Origin: Flavobacterium sp.
GTDB lineage: Bacteria; Bacteroidota; Bacteroidia; Flavobacteriales; Flavobacteriaceae
Direction: 5' to 3'
Assembly: GCA_030152225.1 (NCBI GenBank)
Contig: JASLHL010000312.1
Coordinates: 1 to 8,765 of the forward strand
Length of the DNA: 8,765 nucleotides
In this document: positions 1 to 6,838 of the stretch, one piece after another
Layout of the letters: every line of letters begins with the position of its first letter
Position numbering within the stretch: the first letter of the stretch is position 1
Program-made: the position numbers and the translations under genes
The notes under the pieces: generated by a model
Databases searched by the model: none
Told to the model about the DNA's origin: nothing
Seen by the model: only the letters and a program-made list of their open reading frames with translations

Positions 1-1
1 G

Positions 2-697
2 TGTCAGCAAACACCACTTCGCCTGGTTTATCTTAGTGTTAACCATCATTATCCAACGACATTTACCCTTCCTGCTCAACAGCGAATGAAATTGTTGCAA
101 CTGGCTCAACAGTATGGATTTATTCTTTTAGAAGATGATGTGAATTTTGATTTTCACTACAACCTTACGCCTCCACTTCCTTTGCTTAGTGGAGATACCA
201 AGGGAATGGTTATCTACCTGAGTTCGATTGGAAAAGCTCTTGCACCAGATTTTACAACAGGGGTACTTGTTGCCCCGGAAAACCTAATTGCGGAATTAGA
301 AAAACACAAGGCGCTGTTGGAGGATCAAAACAAGTATTTTACTAATCACACCTTAGCGGAGTTGATCCAAGAGGGAACTTTGTTTAGACATCAGGTTAAA
401 GTCAACAAATTGTACAAGGAAAGACGTGATTATTTCTGTCGTGTATTAACGGATTTATTTAGTGATCGCATTGAGTTTTCAGTGCCAGATGGGGATTTAG
501 CTGTTTGGATCACGTTTTCTTTTCCGATTAACTTAATGCGTGTTCGCGCGTTGTGTTTACTCAACAACCTCTATATTCCAACCACGTTGTTATATCAGAG
601 TAAAAAATTAACAGGAATTCGCTTGGGTTTTGCTCATTTAACTTTAGAGGAAATCGATCTTTGTTTGTCTATTTTTCATCAAGCTTGTGTAGAGTAG
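2..697 (+). CDS. MocR/PdxR-type PLP-dependent aminotransferase domain protein, 3' part
   Basis: The 5' end lies outside the window; the frame is open from base 2. The visible 231 residues form the large and C-terminal parts of a fold-type I aminotransferase domain as found in MocR (GntR-HTH plus aminotransferase) regulators. A NHHYPTT segment matches the substrate/PLP-binding loop. EDDVNFDFHY matches the family's EDDYDSEFRY, and IGKALAP matches the SKTLAP segment with the PLP Schiff-base lysine (codon 233-235). The aspartate expected to contact the pyridine nitrogen is codon 134-136, exactly 33 residues before the lysine, as in GabR (Asp279/Lys312). IRLGFA near the end carries the carboxylate-binding arginine (codon 620-622). 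One oddity is valine (codon 140-142) where the family usually has a PLP-contacting tyrosine. Whether an N-terminal GntR-type HTH is present cannot be seen. It converges on the next gene, with a 29-bp overlap at the 3' ends. Confidence 0.85.
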   Translation, partial: CQQTPLRLVYLSVNHHYPTTFTLPAQQRMKLLQLAQQYGFILLEDDVNFDFHYNLTPPLPLLSGDTKGMVIYLSSIGKALAPDFTTGVLVAPENLIAELEKHKALLEDQNKYFTNHTLAELIQEGTLFRHQVKVNKLYKERRDYFCRVLTDLFSDRIEFSVPDGDLAVWITFSFPINLMRVRALCLLNNLYIPTTLLYQSKKLTGIRLGFAHLTLEEIDLCLSIFHQACVE

Positions 698-986
698 ATT
701 TCTTCTTTAGAAAAAATCGAATCAGTATATACAATAAATGAATAACAATTAACCCTCCCACTCCAATAATCAACACGGCTAAGAACACCCCTAAAGCAGG
801 CATTCCACATTTAATTTCCATTTCTTCATACTTTGGCATATAGAAAGGCATCACAACAAAGAAGTAAATAAAAGCGAAGAAAATAGGCAATAGCCATTTC
901 CACATCCCCCATCCTTTTTGATCGAGATAGATATACCCTCCAATTTGGAGGAGTGTAACAAGTAATATGGGAACAATTAAAGGCAT
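669..986 (-). CDS. small three-helix membrane protein, unknown function
   Basis: A 105-residue hydrophobic protein with three predicted membrane segments at about residues 3-21, 30-50 and 65-92. The middle loop (YMPKYEEMEIKCGMP) is polar. The C-terminus is basic (FFLKKKSTLHKLDEK), so the tail probably lies in the cytoplasm by the positive-inside rule. I do not recognise the family. The frame stays open further upstream to an ATG at 1034, but that codon sits in the loop of the dnaK terminator and would add MARFFLYLRGSYIINR encoded by the terminator's T-run. The ATG at 986 is therefore preferred. No clear Shine-Dalgarno site is present; AGAGG lies about 17 bases upstream. The gene follows dnaK on the same strand but is separated from it by the terminator, so it probably has its own promoter or depends on readthrough. 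Its last 29 bases overlap the aminotransferase gene tail to tail. Confidence 0.65.
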   Translation of the reverse strand: MPLIVPILLVTLLQIGGYIYLDQKGWGMWKWLLPIFFAFIYFFVVMPFYMPKYEEMEIKCGMPALGVFLAVLIIGVGGLIVIHLLYILIRFFLKKKSTLHKLDEK

Positions 987-1017
987 TCTATTAATTATAT
1001 AGCTACCTCTAAGGTAC

Positions 1018-1048
1018 AAAAAAAACCGAGCCATTGGATGACTCGGTT
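1018..1048 (-). terminator. rho-independent terminator of dnaK
   Basis: On the minus strand AACCGAG and CTCGGTT form a perfect 7-bp stem around an 11-base loop, followed directly by a run of eight T. It lies 33 bases after the dnaK stop codon and in the right orientation for it. Confidence 0.85.
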
Positions 1049-1080
1049 CTTCAATTATAACTATAAAAACTTTAGGGTTC

Positions 1081-2991
1081 TTATTTCACTTCTTCGTACT
1101 CTACATCTTGAGGACCTTCAGCGTCTCCTCCACCTTGGTTAGCCCCTTGGTTTGGTTGAGCGTCTTGAGCACCTCCTTGTTGAGCCTCAGCTTGTGCTTT
1201 GTACATTTCTTCAGAAGCTGCTTTCCAAGCCTCATTGATTTTGTCTAAAGCTGGAGTAATTGTCGCTACGTCTTTTGTTTCGTACGCTTTTTTCAATTCC
1301 TCTAAAGCACCTTCAATCGCAGTTTTGTTCGCTGCTGATAGCTTATCTCCAAATTCTTTCAATTGCTTGTCCGTTTGGAAAATCATTGCATCTGCTTCGT
1401 TGATTTTATCTGCTGATTCTTTTGCTTTTTTATCTGCATCCGCATTCGCTTCTGCTTCTTTTTTCATTCTTTCGATTTCTTCTTCTGTCAATCCTGAAGA
1501 AGCTTCAATACGAATGTCATGTGATTTACCTGTTCCTTTATCTGTAGCAGATACTTTGATGATTCCGTTGGCATCAATATCGAAAGTTACTTCAATTTGA
1601 GGCACTCCTCTTTGTGCAGGTGGAATACCATCTAAGTGGAAACGACCAATTGTTTTGTTGTCATTTGCCATCGGTCTTTCCCCTTGTAATACGTGGATTT
1701 CAACAGATGGTTGGTTGTCCGCTGCTGTAGAGAACACTTGTGATTTTTTAGTAGGAATTGTTGTATTGGCTTCAATTAATTTTGTCAATACGCCTCCCAT
1801 TGTTTCAATACCTAAAGAAAGTGGCGTAACGTCTAACAACAATACGTCTTTTACATCTCCAGTTAATACACCACCTTGAATCGCTGCACCAATAGCAACT
1901 ACCTCATCTGGGTTTACTCCTTTGTGTGGTTTTTTACCGAAGAATTTTTCTACTTCTTCTTGGATTCTTGGGATACGAGTTGAACCTCCTACTAAGATTA
2001 CCTCATCGATATCTGATTTAGATAATCCAGCATCTTTCAACGCTTTTTCACAAGGGATCATTGAACGACGTACTAAATCATCAGACAATTGTTCGAATTT
2101 CGATCTTGTCAATGTTTGTACTAAGTGTTTCGGTCCAGAAGCTGTAGCCGTGATATACGGTAAGTTAATCTCTGTTTGTGTAGCAGAAGACAATTCTACT
2201 TTTGCTTTTTCAGCTGCTTCTTTCAAACGTTGTAATGCCATAGCATCTTTGCGTAAATCAACACCTTCAGCTGAGTTAAATTCCTCTGCTAACCAGTTGA
2301 TGATTACGTTGTCAAAGTCATCCCCACCTAAGTGTGTATCACCGTTTGTAGACAATACTTCGAATACTCCGTCTCCTAATTCAAGGATTGAGATATCAAA
2401 TGTACCCCCTCCTAAATCGTATACTACTACTTTTTGATCTTTTCCAGTTTTATCTAATCCGTATGCTAAAGCAGCCGCTGTTGGCTCGTTAATGATACGT
2501 CTTACTTTTAATCCTGCAATTTCACCAGCTTCTTTTGTCGCTTGACGTTGTGCGTCATTAAAATAAGCGGGTACCGTAATTACAGCTTCTGTTACTTCTT
2601 GTCCGAGGAAATCCTCTGCTGTTTTCTTCATTTTTTGTAAAGTCATAGCAGAAATTTCTTGCGGTGTGTATAAACGTCCGTCAATATCAACGCGAGGGGT
2701 ATCGTTATCTCCTTTTACTACAGCATAAGGAACAGCTGTAATCTCCGCAGGGATTTGGCTGAATTTCTCACCCATAAATCGCTTGATAGACGCTACAGTT
2801 TTTGTTGGGTTTGTTACTGCCTGACGTTTTGCAGGGTCACCCACTTTAATTTCTCCTCCTTCAACAAATGCTACTACTGAAGGTGTTGTTCTCTTTCCTT
2901 CTGCATTCGTAATTACTACTGGCTCGTTCCCTTCCATTACAGAAACACATGAGTTTGTAGTTCCTAAGTCAATACCAATTATTTTACTCAT
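1081..2991 (-). CDS. dnaK: molecular chaperone DnaK (Hsp70)
   Basis: A complete 636-residue Hsp70, the normal length for the family (E. coli 638). It is the ATP-driven cytosolic chaperone that binds exposed hydrophobic stretches and works with DnaJ and GrpE, neither of which is in this window. The nucleotide-binding domain spans about residues 1-380. Its signatures are [14 protein letters not shown] (5-18), [12 protein letters not shown] (167-178), [11 protein letters not shown] (191-201, with the autophosphorylation-type Thr197) and VGGSTRIP (334-341). The conserved linker [16 protein letters not shown] is at 382-397. The substrate-binding beta domain follows to about 500, then the charged helical lid. 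A Gln/Gly/Asn-rich tail ends in [13 protein letters not shown] residues (DVEYEEVK), the usual bacterial EEVK end. The ATG at 2991 is supported by the conserved [11 protein letters not shown] start. The upstream sequence is AT-rich without a Shine-Dalgarno site. It is transcribed divergently from sdaA and ends at a strong terminator. Confidence 0.98.
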   Translation of the reverse strand: MSKIIGIDLGTTNSCVSVMEGNEPVVITNAEGKRTTPSVVAFVEGGEIKVGDPAKRQAVTNPTKTVASIKRFMGEKFSQIPAEITAVPYAVVKGDNDTPRVDIDGRLYTPQEISAMTLQKMKKTAEDFLGQEVTEAVITVPAYFNDAQRQATKEAGEIAGLKVRRIINEPTAAALAYGLDKTGKDQKVVVYDLGGGTFDISILELGDGVFEVLSTNGDTHLGGDDFDNVIINWLAEEFNSAEGVDLRKDAMALQRLKEAAEKAKVELSSATQTEINLPYITATASGPKHLVQTLTRSKFEQLSDDLVRRSMIPCEKALKDAGLSKSDIDEVILVGGSTRIPRIQEEVEKFFGKKPHKGVNPDEVVAIGAAIQGGVLTGDVKDVLLLDVTPLSLGIETMGGVLTKLIEANTTIPTKKSQVFSTAADNQPSVEIHVLQGERPMANDNKTIGRFHLDGIPPAQRGVPQIEVTFDIDANGIIKVSATDKGTGKSHDIRIEASSGLTEEEIERMKKEAEANADADKKAKESADKINEADAMIFQTDKQLKEFGDKLSAANKTAIEGALEELKKAYETKDVATITPALDKINEAWKAASEEMYKAQAEAQQGGAQDAQPNQGANQGGGDAEGPQDVEYEEVK

Positions 2992-3036
2992 AGTATGTTT
3001 ATCGTTTATTTTTTTATACTTTATTTTTCAATTTGT

Positions 3037-3049
3037 GAACCTCAGGTTC
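3037..3049. promoter_or_regulatory. perfect palindrome in the dnaK leader, possible operator
   Basis: GAACCT-C-AGGTTC is a perfect inverted repeat with 6-bp arms and a one-base centre, 46 bases before the dnaK start. If the -24/-12-like element at 3061-3077 is real, this palindrome falls right at and after the transcript start. It does not match the CIRCE sequence used by HrcA. A role as operator or as a short leader structure is inference. Confidence 0.35.
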
Positions 3050-3060
3050 GCTTACTATTA

Positions 3061-3077
3061 GTCAATCTTTGTGCCAA
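3061..3077 (-). promoter_or_regulatory. candidate -24/-12 (sigma-54-like) promoter of dnaK
   Basis: The minus strand reads TTGGCACAAAGATTGAC. This matches the sigma-54 consensus TGGCAC-N5-TTGC with correct spacing, except that the -12 C is A. No TTTG (plus-strand CAAA) occurs in the 240 bases upstream of dnaK, so a standard Bacteroidota TTTG/TAnnTTTG promoter is not evident. The start would be near 3050, giving a leader of roughly 58 bases. A second TGGCACA lies 16 bases further upstream (start at 3092). Use of sigma-54 for dnaK in this organism is unproven. Confidence 0.4.
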
Positions 3078-3087
3078 GAACAATCTG

Positions 3088-3198
3088 TGCCATTTCTGAC
3101 TCCTTTTTTGCTAAAATGTCCTTTTTACAATGCCACTTTGTCACAATTCAAGTCCTTTTGCCTGCCTTACCCTGTCGTTTTTGGCTATTTTCCTGACA
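3088..3198. repeat. array of degenerate TGCCA-N3-5-TGTC motifs upstream of dnaK
   Basis: Five related motifs occur on the plus strand: TGCCATTTCTGAC (3088), TGCTAAAATGTC (3109), TGCCACTTTGTC (3131), TGCCTTACCCTGTC (3163) and GGCTATTTTCCTGAC (3183). The first three are 21 and 22 bases apart, the next two 32 and 20, so most repeat near whole helical turns. They lie directly upstream of the candidate dnaK start, where activator sites would be expected. The rest of the 400-base dnaK-sdaA gap shows no gene. Confidence 0.4.
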
Positions 3199-3339
3199 GC
3201 TCACTTTCAACACTATTCCCAATTTTTATCATAATTATATAGTGTTTCTGCGTTTACTACTCTAATTTAGCTCGAATTCAATGCATTAGCCTCCTACAAA
3301 AACTTTAATCTGTCAATACGTTAAATCCAATTCCGACCG

Positions 3340-3369
3340 TTGTGACTCCGCAGTTTTTACTTATCTTCG
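3340..3369 (+). promoter_or_regulatory. weak candidate promoter for sdaA
   Basis: TTG at 3340-3342 is followed after 19 bases by TATCTTCG at 3362-3369, one mismatch from the Bacteroidota -7 element TAnnTTTG. The start would fall near 3375, giving a leader of about 17 bases before the chosen ATG. It is the best candidate in the region but short motifs like this arise by chance. Confidence 0.25.
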
Positions 3370-3392
3370 TGACGATTAAATCATGCAACATT

Positions 3393-4817
3393 ATGGAATG
3401 TATATCTGTTTTTGATATGCTCAAGATTGGCGTTGGACCGTCGAGCTCACATACGTTAGGTCCTTGGAGAGCAGCAGAGCTTTTCTTGAAAGAACTGAAA
3501 GAACGTCAACTATTTAACCATGTACAGGAACTTACTGTCGACTTATATGGTTCGCTTTCTCTGACTGGCGTTGGACATGCCACAGACTTAGCCGTTATGT
3601 TAGGCTTGAGTGGTGCCGATCCAGAATATGTTCCCGTAGAAAATATCAGCAGTATTATTGCTGAAATAAACAGCACCAAAACCATCAACCTCGGCGCTGA
3701 GTTACTCCTTGCATTTGATCCTTCAACTCATATTGTATTCAATAGAAACTTTTTACCTTTCCATGCGAATGGAATGACATTTACCGTTCAAACCCAAACC
3801 GGAGAAACGTATACTTCTACCTTTTACTCCATTGGCGGTGGGTTTGTTGTAAAAGAAGAAAGTGCTGAAAATGCAAAAAACGAGGAGATAAAAGCGAGTT
3901 TTCCTTATCCTATTGACAAGGCAACCGAGCTTTTGGCGTATTGTAAGGAACAAAATATGACGGTTTCGGAGCTGGTATATGAAAATGAGAAATCCCTGCG
4001 CAGTGAAGACGAGATTCACCGTGAATTAATGCGTGTATGGCATACGATGTTAGAATGCATGTATATTGGCTGTCATACGGAAGGCGTTTTACCAGGGGGA
4101 TTAAATGTGCGCCGACGCGCTTATGATTCACATCAAAACTTAAAAAGTGATTTGCCGTATTCCAATCCACAAGAATGGTTGGGAACGATTCGCAAAACTA
4201 AAGTATACTTCCGTCAAATTTTGAAATGGGTGAGTTGTTTTGCCCTGGCAGTCAATGAAGTAAATGCTTCCTTGGGTCGTGTGGTTACCGCACCAACAAA
4301 TGGAAGTGCAGGTGTGATTCCCGCGGTATTGATGTACTATTTAGTCATTGAAAACCACAAAGCGAGCGAAAAAGAAATCAAGCAGTTCTTGCTAGTTGCT
4401 GGCGAAATCGGCAGTATTTTCAAAAAAGGCGCTACTATTTCTGCGGCAATGGGTGGATGTCAGGCTGAGATTGGCGTATCCAGTGCCATGGCAGCTGGAG
4501 CACTTTGTGAATTGATGGGCGGATGCCCTGAACAAGTGATGATGGCAGCAGAAATCGCCATGGAACACCACTTAGGGTTAACCTGTGATCCCATTGGTGG
4601 ATTAGTACAGATTCCGTGTATTGAACGCAATGCCATGGGAGCAATTAAGGCGATTAACGCAGCTGAACTTGCCCTCGATACGGATCCTAAAAACGCCAAA
4701 GTACCTTTGGATAAAGTAGTGAGTACCATGTGGGAAACCGCCAAAGACATGAATAATAAATACAAAGAAACCTCGGAAGGTGGATTGGCAGTAGCCGTGA
4801 ACTTATCCGATTGTTAA
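3393..4817 (+). CDS. sdaA: L-serine ammonia-lyase (L-serine dehydratase), iron-sulfur type
   Basis: A 474-residue single-chain enzyme that deaminates L-serine to pyruvate and ammonia in the cytosol using a [4Fe-4S] cluster. The beta domain fills about residues 2-155 and begins with [21 protein letters not shown]. The alpha domain runs from about 190 to the end and includes [15 protein letters not shown] (299-313). The cluster ligands are Cys356, Cys398 and Cys409; their 42- and 11-residue spacing equals that of the Legionella enzyme (343, 385, 396). The chain ends in LSDC with Cys474, matching the C-terminal cysteine that acts as an inhibitory 'tail-in-mouth' fourth ligand in that enzyme. The frame opens earlier, at an ATG at 3342, but [11 protein letters not shown] is the usual family start, so 3393 is preferred. 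It stands alone, divergent from dnaK, with its own terminator. Confidence 0.95.
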   Translation: MECISVFDMLKIGVGPSSSHTLGPWRAAELFLKELKERQLFNHVQELTVDLYGSLSLTGVGHATDLAVMLGLSGADPEYVPVENISSIIAEINSTKTINLGAELLLAFDPSTHIVFNRNFLPFHANGMTFTVQTQTGETYTSTFYSIGGGFVVKEESAENAKNEEIKASFPYPIDKATELLAYCKEQNMTVSELVYENEKSLRSEDEIHRELMRVWHTMLECMYIGCHTEGVLPGGLNVRRRAYDSHQNLKSDLPYSNPQEWLGTIRKTKVYFRQILKWVSCFALAVNEVNASLGRVVTAPTNGSAGVIPAVLMYYLVIENHKASEKEIKQFLLVAGEIGSIFKKGATISAAMGGCQAEIGVSSAMAAGALCELMGGCPEQVMMAAEIAMEHHLGLTCDPIGGLVQIPCIERNAMGAIKAINAAELALDTDPKNAKVPLDKVVSTMWETAKDMNNKYKETSEGGLAVAVNLSDC

Positions 4818-4820
4818 TAC

Positions 4821-4850
4821 AAAAAAAGATGGCGAATGCCATCTTTTTTT
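4821..4850 (+). terminator. terminator of sdaA, near-symmetrical
   Basis: AAAAAAAGATGGC and GCCATCTTTTTTT form a 13-bp stem around a four-base GAAT loop, starting 3 bases after the sdaA stop. An A-run on one side and a T-run on the other mean it could also stop transcription arriving from the minus-strand gene at 4939-5262. Confidence 0.9.
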
Positions 4851-4901
4851 TATGTTGTTTTTGGGGGTTGGTGTTTGTGATAATTATTCTTATTTAGAGG
4901 A

Positions 4902-4954
4902 TTTTCCCATTTCCCACCCATTTCTCATAACTCATTTCTCATAACTCATTTATC
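4902..4954. repeat. heptanucleotide repeat array 1
   Basis: Units of seven bases follow one another: TTTTCCC, ATTTCCC, a 4-base partial ACCC, then ATTTCTC, ATAACTC, ATTTCTC, ATAACTC, ATTTATC. The central part is a perfect two-copy 14-base repeat (4922-4949). The array covers the stop codon and last codons of the minus-strand gene at 4939-5262, so changes in copy number could alter its C-terminus. Confidence 0.7.
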
Positions 4955-5262
4955 CTCAACACCACTTCTTTATTTCCGTCGCTATCAAATCGATAGACTG
5001 TCAATTCACTGGAATTGGCTTCTTTGGCAATGATATCACCCTTCTTGATCACTTCGGGTGTATCAAAAGTATAGCTCTTAAAGGCATTCCCTGCCGCATC
5101 GTAAAAAGAGTAGGTTGCATCGGGTCTAGCTTCTACACTTTCTACCACAAAATAAATGGCTTCACTAGCGACTTCTTGACTCGCCTGCCCTTTCATAAAA
5201 TAACTGATTTGAAGAATCGCTACTAAAACGACAACTAAAAAAACAATAAGACCTTTTTTCAT
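4939..5262 (-). CDS. small membrane-anchored or secreted hypothetical protein
   Basis: A 107-residue protein I do not recognise. Residues 4-22 (GLIVFLVVVLVAILQISYF) are strongly hydrophobic after MKK and form a signal anchor or uncleaved signal peptide. No lipobox or clear cleavage site is seen, so an N-terminal anchor with the rest in the periplasm is likely. The remaining 80 residues are polar and look like a small beta-rich domain (VESVEARPDATYSFYDAAG, then YTFDTPEVIKKGDIIAKE). The ATG at 5262 is the only sensible start. A TAGTTTTA about 30 bases upstream resembles the -7 motif with one mismatch but lacks a good partner. The 3' end lies inside a heptanucleotide array, and the sdaA terminator sits convergently beyond it. 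Confidence 0.7.
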   Translation of the reverse strand: MKKGLIVFLVVVLVAILQISYFMKGQASQEVASEAIYFVVESVEARPDATYSFYDAAGNAFKSYTFDTPEVIKKGDIIAKEANSSELTVYRFDSDGNKEVVLRINEL

Positions 5263-5340
5263 TGGTTGTGTATTTAATTGGGATAAAACTACAATTTAAA
5301 ATCTTGATGGAGAAAAAAAAGTGAAAGGTGTGGTTGATGA

Positions 5341-5431
5341 TTTGTTCTTTGTTATTTGCTCTTTGCTCTTTGTTATTTGCTCTTTGCTCTTTGTTATTCG
5401 TTATTTGTTATTTGTTGTTTGTTGTTTGTGA
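5341..5431. repeat. heptanucleotide repeat array 2, 13 units
   Basis: Thirteen consecutive seven-base units without an indel: TTTGTTC, TTTGTTA, TTTGCTC twice, TTTGTTA, TTTGCTC twice, TTTGTTA, TTCGTTA, TTTGTTA, TTTGTTG twice, TTTGTGA. All keep TT-G at fixed positions. A plus-strand frame across it translates as leucine/cysteine-rich heptads, which is a by-product of the repeat rather than a protein. Confidence 0.9.
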
Positions 5432-5716
5432 ATTTGTCTTGCAAGTAATAGTTACTCATCTTCTCTACAAAATTTTATCAACTAGAAAAAATACGTACAA
5501 TCAGCTTGTTATGCTAACGCAGGAAGCCTCCCATCAGTCTCAACAGCAAAGGTAAACTGTAAACTGTTTCCTTGTTCTTCTCTTATAGGGTATACAAAGG
5601 AAGGATTACGCCTATTTTTCCTACTCAAAAAAAGCACAAACAAAAGAAAATCAACAAATTAACCAACACTCCTTTTCGTTTTCTTTGGGAGTTGATTGGT
5701 ATATCTCCGTGTTTAC

Positions 5717-5733
5717 AAGGGCTGAAGGCCCTT
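5717..5733. other. GC-rich hairpin in gene-poor region
   Basis: AAGGGC pairs with GCCCTT around a five-base loop and is followed by TTTT on the plus strand. It could be a weak terminator or part of a structured RNA. A second hairpin (5771-5778 with 5785-5793, one bulged base) follows 38 bases later. Confidence 0.35.
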
Positions 5734-6006
5734 TTACCAAACAAAACCCAAAGGAAACCCAAACAAAACCCCATGCATAGGGCCATGCGATGGCTTGCTA
5801 AAGTAAAGATCACCCTAAAACGCACTGCTTTTGTAGGCTGAAAGGCGCAATTTCACCACAACACAGGCAACAGCTTGTGCTACGCAAAGGTGATATAGCA
5901 TAACGGAAAGTAAAGGATGTTAAAAATGAAAAAAATAAATAGTATCTGATTAAGCACTTTTGTTGCTTATCTTACACTTGATTACACAAGAGTTCACACT
6001 CCTCCC

Positions 6007-6294
6007 TTAGCTTTTTCTTTTAAGGGTATTGATTCTACTTTGTAAGCGTTGTATTTCTTCGTTTACGGCTTGTTTTGCTTGTTCTTCCGCTTGCTCCTTT
6101 TCATCGATGGGCTCAATGATCAGCAGTTTATCTCGCGTAGTGATACGCACCGTATCTCCTACATGAAACCCCAAAGCTTCTAACCAAATGCCGCTTACAT
6201 TCAACCACGGTACTTGGCGGTTTCCTGTAACACTGGCTTGACACGAACGATTGCGCCCATGTAACTTGACTTGTTTTTGATTTTTTGTTGACAT
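6007..6294 (-). CDS. SymE-like toxin, type I toxin-antitoxin family
   Basis: A 95-residue protein whose core VPWLNVSGIWLEALGFHVGDTVRIT (28-52), followed by KLLIIEP (56-62), matches the SymE family, which has an AbrB/SpoVT-like swapped-hairpin fold. E. coli SymE is an SOS-induced toxin reported to cleave RNA and restrained by the antisense RNA SymR and by LexA. Here the N-terminus is short and basic, and residues 64-94 form a charged helix or coiled coil (EKEQAEEQAKQAVNEEIQRL). The ATG at 6294 is the only good start. It diverges from an XRE-family gene. A perfect -7 motif and a palindrome lie upstream, so control by that repressor is likely. No LexA-type site or SymR-like antisense promoter could be identified. 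The family call is firm; toxic activity is inferred. Confidence 0.8.
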   Translation of the reverse strand: MSTKNQKQVKLHGRNRSCQASVTGNRQVPWLNVSGIWLEALGFHVGDTVRITTRDKLLIIEPIDEKEQAEEQAKQAVNEEIQRLQSRINTLKRKS

Positions 6295-6338
6295 ATGCTC
6301 TATTTTTACTGGATTACTATAAACTACATGCTCGTATA

Positions 6339-6351
6339 GGATTCGGAATCC
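6339..6351. promoter_or_regulatory. palindromic operator candidate between symE and the XRE gene
   Basis: GGATTC-G-GAATCC is a perfect inverted repeat with 6-bp arms. It overlaps the end of the minus-strand -7 motif and the predicted symE start site, so a dimeric HTH protein bound here would block symE transcription. The divergent XRE protein is the obvious candidate. Only one copy is present in the region. Confidence 0.5.
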
Positions 6352-6358
6352 AAATGTA
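6351..6358 (-). promoter_or_regulatory. -7 promoter element for symE
   Basis: The minus strand reads TACATTTG, a full match to the Bacteroidota -7 motif TAnnTTTG, 57 bases upstream of the symE ATG. No TTG is found at the usual -33 distance; the nearest TTTG is 30 bases upstream of it, so the promoter may be weak or activator-dependent. Confidence 0.45.
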
Positions 6359-6433
6359 ACTTTCAGATATAAATATAGCTTTTTATTTCAAAACAACCGA
6401 ATAAAATTGGTTTTTTTATCCCCTTTATTTACT

Positions 6434-6441
6434 TAAATTTG
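6434..6441 (+). promoter_or_regulatory. -7 promoter element for the XRE gene
   Basis: TAAATTTG fully matches TAnnTTTG. TTG at 6407-6409 lies 24 bases upstream, slightly longer than the usual -33 spacing. The start would be near 6447, giving a leader of about 37 bases. Confidence 0.4.
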
Positions 6442-6483
6442 AATATATAACGTATTTCTACAATCTTTTATATCCTTTTAGAT

Positions 6484-6819
6484 ATGAACACAGGAACTAT
6501 TATTACACAGCTAAGAGACAAAAAAGGATTTTCACAAAGTGACCTCGCAGATAAAAGTGGGGTTTCTCGAGTGATGATTGGAAAATATGAACGCGGAGAA
6601 GCCATCCCTTCTATTGAAGCAGCAAAAAAAATAGCAGATGCCTTAGAAGTATCCCTGGATTATTTAGTGGGTACCATCTCACAAACTTCTTTTGATAAGC
6701 GAACACTGGAACGCATTCTCGCTTTAGAAGAACTGGAAGAAAGCAAAAAGCTAATCCTTTATGATCTGATTGATACGTATATCAGAGACGCGAAAGCACG
6801 TAAAGCCTACAAGCTATAG
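6484..6819 (+). CDS. XRE-family helix-turn-helix transcriptional regulator
   Basis: A 111-residue protein with an HTH_3 (Cro/CI-type) DNA-binding domain at about residues 5-62. IITQLRDKKGFSQSDLADKSGVS contains the first helices and turn, VSRVMIGKYERGEAIPS the recognition helix and the following loop, and LEVSLDYLVG the conserved end. Residues 70-110 form a charged C-terminal helix region, probably for dimerisation. The start ATG at 6484 fits the normal family N-terminus. It diverges from the SymE-like gene and most likely represses that gene and itself through the palindrome in between; this is inferred from arrangement. A fragment resembling its own C-terminal region follows directly downstream, suggesting a duplicated regulator. 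Confidence 0.9.
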   Translation: MNTGTIITQLRDKKGFSQSDLADKSGVSRVMIGKYERGEAIPSIEAAKKIADALEVSLDYLVGTISQTSFDKRTLERILALEELEESKKLILYDLIDTYIRDAKARKAYKL

Positions 6820-6838
6820 CTTACTGTACAAGGCGTAA

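Larger units (their letters stand above)
5263..6006. other. gene-poor region of about 740 bases with repeats and hairpins
   Basis: No convincing gene is seen. Contents: the heptamer array at 5341-5431; a tandem TAAACTG pair at 5553-5566; a hairpin AAGGGC/GCCCTT at 5717-5733; an imperfect hairpin CCATGCAT/ATGCGATGG at 5771-5793; and a weak TAAGCA/TGCTTA hairpin at 5951-5969. The last could end symE transcription, but its T-rich stretch lies too far away to be typical. Both strands are open over about 5625-5825, but the translations are low in sense and overlap each other. The stretch may hold a dispersed repeat or a non-coding RNA; neither is shown. Confidence 0.5.

Noticed and set aside
987..1034. 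Longer N-terminus for the three-helix membrane protein, starting at 1034
   Set aside because: The start codon lies in the loop of the dnaK terminator and the added residues are encoded by its stem and T-run.
1199..2437. Plus-strand open frames opposite dnaK (1199-1600, 1655-1879, 1922-2437)
   Set aside because: They mirror the codon structure of dnaK, are Ser/Ala-rich and show no family motif or start context.
3342..3392. Longer N-terminus for sdaA, starting at 3342
   Set aside because: The extra 17 residues are not part of the family, whose members begin at [11 protein letters not shown], and the best promoter candidate overlaps this stretch.
3506..4765. Minus-strand open frames opposite sdaA
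   Set aside because: They lie fully inside a well-recognised enzyme gene and their translations resemble no protein.
4902..5431. CRISPR array
   Set aside because: The period is only 7 bases, with no spacers, no repeat of 20-40 bases and no cas genes.
5520..5550. Fragment of a widespread intergenic repeat (GTTATGCTAACGCAGGAAGC)
   Set aside because: It feels like a dispersed Bacteroidota intergenic sequence, but only one copy is present here, so it cannot be supported from the window.
5328..5555. Leu/Cys-rich 75-residue plus-strand frame
   Set aside because: It is generated by the heptanucleotide repeat; the hydrophobic heptads follow the repeat unit and no start signal is present.
5572..5841. 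Basic 89-residue plus-strand frame and the overlapping minus-strand 66-residue frame (5625-5825)
   Set aside because: They occupy the same bases on opposite strands, contain hairpins and show no recognisable domain; treated as non-coding or repeat DNA.
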